Source: Alopecurus myosuroides
Taxonomy: Eukaryota > Streptophyta > Magnoliopsida > Poales > Poaceae
Reading direction: 5' to 3'
DNA: 64,000 nucleotides
Assembly: GCA_028641055.1 (NCBI GenBank)
Contig: CM054058.1
Span: forward strand, 83,122,020-83,186,019
The first letter of the stretch is position 1. Each line of letters starts with the position of its first letter. Below the pieces are notes generated by a model. The model was not told the origin of the DNA, did no database searches, and saw only the letters and a program-made list of their open reading frames with translations. Shown piece by piece: positions 58,441 to 64,000 of this stretch. Position numbers and translations under genes: made by a program.

Positions 58441-59816
58441 TGATAACCCACAAGTATAGGGATCGCAACAGTCTTTGAGGGAAGTAAAACCCAAATTTAT
58501 TGATTCGACACAAGGGGAGCCAAAGAATATTTGTGAGCCTTAACAAGTGAGTTTTCAATTCACCTGCACCTGAAAGTGGACTTGTTCGCAGTGGTTTATC
58601 AGTAGTAAATTTTTTATAGTAGCAGCAGTACTGAAATAATAGCAGCAATGAAATGAAAACAACAACAGTAGTGTTTGAAGTAAATAGCGGGATTAAATAA
58701 TGTAGGCGTAGGGATAGATGAACGGGCGTTGCATGGATAAGATAGTTCATATAATAATCAAGACATGGGCATTGCAGATAAATAAGATAAAGCATCCAAG
58801 CACTAATGTAACCATAGGCATGTGTTCCGTAAATAGTCGTACGTGCTCGCAATGAGAACTTGCACAACATATTTTGTCCTACCTGCCCGTTTTTAGCGGG
58901 GCCTCAAGGGAACTACTCGTAATTAAGGTGTTCCTTTTAATAGAACACCGGATCAAAGCATTAACACTCCGTGAACACATGTGATCCTCACATCACAGCC
59001 ATCCCCTCCAGTTGTCCCAACTTCTGTCACTTTAGGGCCTCGGGTTCCGGACAACGATATGTGTAAAAAACTTGCAGGTATGATCAAGAAACAATAATTA
59101 TCATCGTGATTCAATAACATGTTCAGATATGAGATCATGGCACTCGGGCCCAAAGTGACAAGCATTAAGCATAACAAGTTGCAACAATGTCAATAGCACT
59201 AATAGAGGATACTAGGCACTGTGCCCTAACAATCACGGCATTATTACATGAACAATCTCATCCAATCTCTACCATCCCCTTCAGCCTACAACAGGGGGAT
59301 TACTCACACTTGGATGGGGAAAACATGGATGGTCGATGGAGAGGCATTGGTGATGACGATGGCGATGATCTCCTCCAATTCCCTGTCCCGGTAGGGTGCC
59401 AGAACGAGTTTCTGAACCCCGAAAAAGGATTCGCGATGGCGGTGGAGCTACGGACTTCTTTCTGGAAAACGATCGACCCCCTCGGGTTTTTAGGTTTCGG
59501 GGCATATGTAGTCGAAAGGGGAGTCCGAGGGGGTGCCCGAGGTGGTCTCACCATTCCAGGGCGCGGGGCCACCTTAGCCGCTCCTAGGGGTGGTGAGGGC
59601 ACCCCCTTGCCCCTCTCCGACTCAACTTATGGCTCCGGGAGTCTTCTGGTAAAATATGGACTTTCCCTTCGTTTCGGGTATTTTCCTAAAAGTTGATTTT
59701 CTGCGCAAAAATAAGACACCAAAGTAAGTCCGTGTTAGTTGCATTCAAAACACACAAGTTTAGAGGGAAAACATCAGCAACGTGTTCGGAAAAGTAAATA
59801 CGTTTTTGACGTATCA
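58441..59816 (-). repeat. Athila-type LTR, 1376 bp
   Basis: On the minus strand it starts TGATACGTCAAAAACG and ends ACTTGTGGGTTATCA, both typical of cereal Athila (Fatima/Sabrina-like) LTRs. The primer site follows within 12 bp. A GC-rich block at 59380-59640 produces shadow ORFs. Only this LTR remains. Confidence 0.88.
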
Positions 59817-59960
59817 GCATACATCCAAGAGATTCATCCGACAGTCACACGGTATGAACAAGTACACGTAAGAGGGTAACAATTTGTAGGTTCGATACCC
59901 TCAATCAACATGAGTTCTAACTGTACTTCTATATCTACGCATAGATCGGCTCTGATACCA
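59817..59960 (-). other. Leader of the reverse Copia element with primer site
   Basis: On the minus strand TGGTATCAGAGCC at 59960-59948 follows the LTR by one base. About 130 bp of leader remain before the Athila insertion at 59816/59817. Confidence 0.8.
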
Positions 59961-59961
59961 T

Positions 59962-61630
59962 TGAAAGGTTTAAATGCAGAATAACAACAAAATTCATAGG
60001 AACGATAACTGATATAGCCAAGATCTATTACTATTCATATATGAAGCAATTGAGGGGATTGGTGTTCATACCCTTGAAGACCGAAAGCAGGGATTACGCT
60101 CACGCATAAGCGTTGCTGGGGAAGACGAACATAGACGACCTCGAGATACTGTAGTTTAAGCAGGAACTAGTGCCACAAAAGGCATCACCTCATAGCTCTA
60201 CAAACATACCGTGTAGACGACGACTTCCGGGCTCCGGTCCATCAAAACAATGGATGTTGGAAGACTTGAATCGAAGATCCGACGACACGACGGAGTCCGT
60301 ATGGTGGAGAAATTGTCCACTCGTGTGCAACTCTGTTTGCGGAACCACGGAGGGAGGTGAGAGAGAGAATTGGGTGCCAAAAGGGAGAGAGGGCCTCTCC
60401 TTTTATAGGAGGAGGAGGGATTTCACCCTCCTTGTCTTAGCCATGTGGGACTATCCCACATGATGTGGCCAAGGGAGGGCAGCCGGTTGGCCCTCTAGTG
60501 GGCCATGCGGCCAGCCCACTAGGCCACTAGGGACGCAAGCCTCCCCTCCTTTTCCATCATTTTCTCCTAATGTGGCTCTTTTCCATCTAGGGCCCATTTA
60601 AGGAAAAATGCTTTTTAAATATAAATAAAATATACTTAATTATTAATTACACTAACTAATAATAACTACAGATTATTCAATTTATTCTAGCTCTGAAACA
60701 CCTTTCGTAGCCCTCCAATCTCCATCAAATAAATCTCAGAACGATTCCGACTATTTTCTCGATTTTCTCTTTGGTGTCAAATCAAGCCTAAACATCGTCT
60801 ACCCTTAAGTGTTCCACTCTATAGTTCGGGATCACTCAAGACATGATCCAAATTTCTGTCTGATCAATGACCAACTTCGGGATCTGAAAACCCACGATGG
60901 CCATTGTGCAATCCACGATTATCTTTGTCGCTTAAACCTTAAACGTCAAGTCCCACTCCTTTTGCCATGCGATAGTTAGTTTGTCTGAGATTTGATCTTA
61001 GGTATCTCCATATCCAGTTCAATCTCATTACCGACAAACACATCTACTCATTTCTGTGACATTGCATCCCCGTGACCTAGTCACATGCTTGCAAGCTTTA
61101 CTTGATGCAACATCACCGAGTGAGCCCAGAGTATATATCCACCACTTGGATTGGAAAACCCGCTCTTGATGCATATGCCTCTACGTATCATTTCAAAACC
61201 TGATAGATACCTTTATGATCACCATGTAAGGGTTTGACGGTTGATGCAGTCAAGGCAACCTTGTAGATAGTCATTAAATATGATCTCATGGTCAGAGGTT
61301 CGGGTTCCACCTTTTCTATGTTATGACAATATTAAACCATGTGATTAGATCTTATTATGATACATACTTATTGGTTGTGTGGCTATCACATCATTCCTCC
61401 AATGATGTGACTCCATTGTCAACTGACATAAATGTCCATGATCAGAAATCTCGATCATGTGTTTCCCAATGGACTGGCTAAATAGAGGCTACTAAGGACC
61501 TAGTTCTTTATATAACAAACTTCTACTAATGCTTCCGCAGTTATAGCATGGTATAAAACTTATTATGAATATATATGAGTTATGATAATAAAACACCTTT
61601 ATTATTTGCCTCTATGACATAACTCCTTCA
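59962..61630 (-). repeat. Copia (BARE/Angela-like) 5' LTR in reverse orientation, about 1.67 kb
   Basis: On the minus strand it starts TGAAGGAGTTATGTCATAGA and runs into the family block GAGGCAAATAATAAA. Later blocks include GACCATGAGATCATAT and GGTGATCATAAAGG. It ends CCTTTCA before the primer site. It is related to but clearly diverged from the LTR at 34066. The ORF at 60170-60463 is a shadow. Confidence 0.8.
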
Positions 61631-61800
61631 TATGGCTACAGGCCTCTACTGCTTCGTGTTTATGACTTAGGGACCTCATCCCCCTCTCCCTCGCTAGTTA
61701 ATACCGACAGAATCGAATACCACATGCTCATTTATCGAAAATAAAAATAATAGAGACAGGAAAAGAAAAACGAATTTGCTAGTTTCTCAGAAAATAGTCA
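61631..61800. other. Short non-coding flank
   Basis: Nothing coding. GACTTAGGGACCTCATCC at about 61665 recurs with changes at about 62296 and 62926. Confidence 0.4.
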
Positions 61801-62010
61801 TTATATAGCGGGCCCATGACCCATTCTCTTTAGACGGTTCTTGTTGGCTAGCCGCTCCGACCTACATCCTCTGTTTTTGGTAGTGGCTTTTAGCTCCTCT
61901 TGTGCAGCTAAGAGAATAGAGAGAACCATCTGATTCTTTTCGTCATCGGCTGCGAGGTTGCCATCCTCTTCGATCATTTGGTGAAACAAGATTTCATCAT
62001 CGCTATTCAT
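61801..62010 (-). pseudogene. Possible Harbinger/ALP1-type N-terminal fragment
   Basis: A 69-codon ORF with an acidic start (MNSDDEILFHQMIEEDGNL) and a basic end (RGCRSERLANKNRLKRMGHG). This pattern resembles the N-terminal lead of grass PIF/Harbinger-derived nucleases (an acidic MDSDDE start, then an Arg/Lys-rich stretch ending GH). The nuclease core that should follow is missing. The assignment rests on this pattern only. Confidence 0.35.
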
Positions 62011-62330
62011 AATCTATTCAGTAATAATGAATCAACAATGAAGGTTGAAATTAGGATAACAATCTTAATTACTTGCCAAACGACCGGACACCTTTCGTAC
62101 GGGGCGGGAGGGAGATAGTCTCTACGGTAGGGGTAATGACTTGTGGACGTGTGAAACAAGGACACAGAGTGTCGGAGAGCAGCGGAGTCGGCTTGAATGG
62201 TCGTTCCGGACTCCCTGCGTAAAATTGGCCACGACACCGGGCAGCGACAATGGCGTGATTCGGTGGCTGGAAGGAACTGGAGGACTGTGTGCCTATGACT
62301 AAGGGACCTCATCACCCGCTCATAGGCCTA

Positions 62331-62855
62331 GAATTAGAACTTGAAACACGTGAGTTAAACGAGCACCTCGCAACTCGACTCGGCTTGGGTCGAACTCATT
62401 TTCAAACGAGCCAAGCGAGTTTTCTTTTTTGACCGTCAACGAGTTCAACCTAAACGAGCCGAGTTTACCAAGTACTCATTTAGCTTGTTTAACTCGCTTA
62501 AAAGAGTGGCTACATGGTTTTTTTTTCCATGCGAATGTGTTTTATTTATTATCGTAGTTTACAGACTATAAATTATTTTATGGTAACATATTTTGATCAA
62601 TAATTGTGAAAATATTTTCTTGATTGCATTATACATTCCCAAAAAATTAAAATAATTGTATATAATATATAATGTTTATTTTTCCGAGTTGTACAAAATT
62701 AAACGAGTAGCATACAAGCTACTCGCGAGTTCATCGAGGCGAGGCGAGCTTTGATTCTAGAACCGTTTGTTGAACAAGTCAACTTCGACTCGTCAGTTGA
62801 CCGAGCTTAAGCGAGTCGAGACGAGCTAGCCCTGCTCGGCTTGAAATCCAACCTT
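62331..62855. mobile_element. Probable non-autonomous DNA transposon rich in CGAG/CTCG
   Basis: GC-rich ends dense in ACGAGC/GCTCGT words (62355-62480 and 62700-62850) flank an AT-rich core (62510-62700). This is the look of hAT-type cereal MITEs. Exact inverted ends and a duplication could not be found, so class and limits are tentative. Confidence 0.4.
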
Positions 62856-63429
62856 TGGAGGCTGGAAGTAACCGGAGGACGGTGTGGAGGGAACTGGCTA
62901 CCGGCCTCTGCCGCTCCGTTTCTATGACTTATGTACCTCATCCCTATACCGGACACATTTTTTTACGGCCCGGCCTGCTGGATTATTTTTTGGTCCGGAC
63001 CCTATTGAGTCTTTTGGTGGACTTTGATGGATGCCGGTGGAGATACTCTTTACTTTGTTTGAGCAATACATTAAAGTCTTCAACTAATGTGTCAATGTAC
63101 CCAGCAGAACTCAGCGAGCTCTAGAATAAAGATTCAACCGTCCTATTAGCCCAAATTTGATCTGTAGTTCTAGAAACTCTAGCTGAATTTTTTTTTTCTT
63201 TCTGGTGTGAGCTCCTCGTAGTACAGGCTTAGCCGCTTTGTCCAGCCACGACTATTTGAAGGTTGAATTGAACGGAATCGAAGGGGAGGGAGGGGACGAA
63301 GAAGCTACCTTTGTCTGACTCTGACCTAGTACTCGACGGCCACAACTTTTGTTCCTTCTCTCTCGTATTTTATTCAGTTCTCTTCTCTTCTCTTCTTCTA
63401 ATTAAAGTTAGTTTTATAACTCCTGACCT
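62856..63429. other. Non-coding region upstream of the last gene
   Basis: No ORF of interest. It includes a segment (62860-62950) resembling 62265-62315 and 61642-61682, and a GGAGGGAGGGG tract at 63284-63295. It may hold the promoter of the gene starting at the right edge. Confidence 0.4.
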
Positions 63430-64000
63430 GACTTACTCGTGTGCCTTGTGGCGGGGCGGCCAAATCAACGAATTCCTCCTCTTGAATCTCCGCCCGGCCT
63501 TCCTTCAATCCCGTTCGTCGCCGTCTTCTTCTTCCTCTCTCCGTTCTGCAAGGTACTCCTCAATTTTAGGTGGCAGAAAGCAGAGGACCAGTTGACCTAA
63601 GGTATGCTGTTCCTGGTTTGCTTGCAAGTTTGAACTTGGGTTAGTACTGTACTAGGCAACTGATTTGATCCGTGGTCTAAGGACGAAGAGCTTTTCATCT
63701 TCTTAATTTGTCGTCAATTTCATGCAATTGAAACCTCTTATCTGAGGATACGCTACAACTGGCCCGCAACAGTTAAAGCTTGCAAGGAAAATCTGACCAA
63801 ATTTATTTCAGACTGAACTTTCTCGTTTAAACTTTTAATTAATTGAATTGCGGGAACTTCATTCAGGCCCTTCTTAAATTGCAGGGTTCCTTCTGTGGAC
63901 TTGAGTCGTGGCGGCTTAATTTTGGGCAGATATCGATCGTTAGGCCTCCCATTCTGTGTGTCAGAAAAATGGTGGTTCCGGACGGTGGCGGTGGTAATCA
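63430..64000 (+). CDS. 5' end of an unidentified gene leaving the window
   Basis: A CT-rich leader (about 63460-63552) ends in a donor AAG/GTACTC. The intron runs 63553-63884 with acceptor TTGCAG. The second leader segment leads to ATG at 63969-63971, which opens the frame MVVPDGGGGN at the window edge. There is no stop in the 10 visible codons. The splice pair and CT-rich leader are typical of plant genes with a 5' UTR intron. The product cannot be named from ten residues. Confidence 0.4.

Larger units (their letters stand above)
44860..59816 (-). mobile_element. Athila-type Gypsy element, 3' part missing, split by a Copia element
   Basis: Reads right to left. LTR 59816-58441, primer site 58429-58412, gag from about 58390 to 57092, then continuation from 46273 to 44982 after the Copia insertion. 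Gag resumes there, followed by the protease. The reverse transcriptase and all later parts are absent below about 44860, so the element is truncated. It inserted into the reverse-oriented Copia element whose leader resumes at 59817. Confidence 0.85.

Noticed and set aside
62007..62315. 102-codon minus-strand ORF
   Set aside because: No recognisable domain or codon pattern. It overlaps the start of the Harbinger-like fragment in another frame and contains one of the short direct repeats.

Overview
The window is a gene-poor, transposon-dense stretch of a grass nuclear genome. It is most likely a Pooideae cereal or relative (Triticeae or Aveneae). This rests on family recognition rather than a search: a Tekay/Del chromovirus with 4.4 kb LTRs, an Athila-type Gypsy element, BARE/Angela-like Copia LTRs, CACTA elements and a plant FAR1-related gene. 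No bacterial, organellar or rRNA signal was seen.

Left part (1-5.3 kb). A FAR1-related gene on the minus strand runs off the left edge; three exons splice in frame to 585 visible residues. Behind it, on the same strand, lie the last three exons of an FSH-type serine hydrolase (3706-5036). The upstream exons, including the one that should carry the nucleophile serine, are missing.

5261-20094 is a structurally complete Ty3/Gypsy Tekay-type retrotransposon. It has a TTTCC target duplication, two 4.42 kb LTRs, a primer binding site, an extra upstream ORF with one stop codon, and an unbroken 1463-codon gag-pol ending in a chromodomain. Both LTRs contain a TATA box and an identical exon pair that could encode a small acidic peptide.

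20.8-25.3 kb holds an intron-rich gene on the plus strand. It has a plant-mobile-domain-like N-terminal part and a Ulp1/C48 protease-like C-terminal part. It has three to four premature stops, and both recognisable catalytic positions are substituted, so it is read as a pseudogene.

25-34.8 kb is a graveyard: a hAT-like MITE with an 8 bp duplication, an old LTR related to the Tekay element, a 1.13 kb CACTA miniature element nested in that LTR, and a decayed Copia reverse transcriptase followed by its LTR.

About 34.8-44.1 kb behaves as one CACTA-type element whose right terminus is clear. It carries a leucine-rich-repeat receptor fragment with two CAG-to-TAG stops, a duplicated 181 bp segment, six and a bit tandem units of about 673 bp, and three tRNA-like A/B-box segments.

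44.9-61.6 kb is a nested stack on the minus strand. A Copia LTR (59962-61630) was entered by an Athila element (LTR 58441-59816, gag and protease fragments). That was in turn split by a complete but pol-less Copia element (46279-57091, GTGTA duplication). The right end has a possible Harbinger fragment and the probable 5' leader and ATG (63969) of a gene leaving the window.
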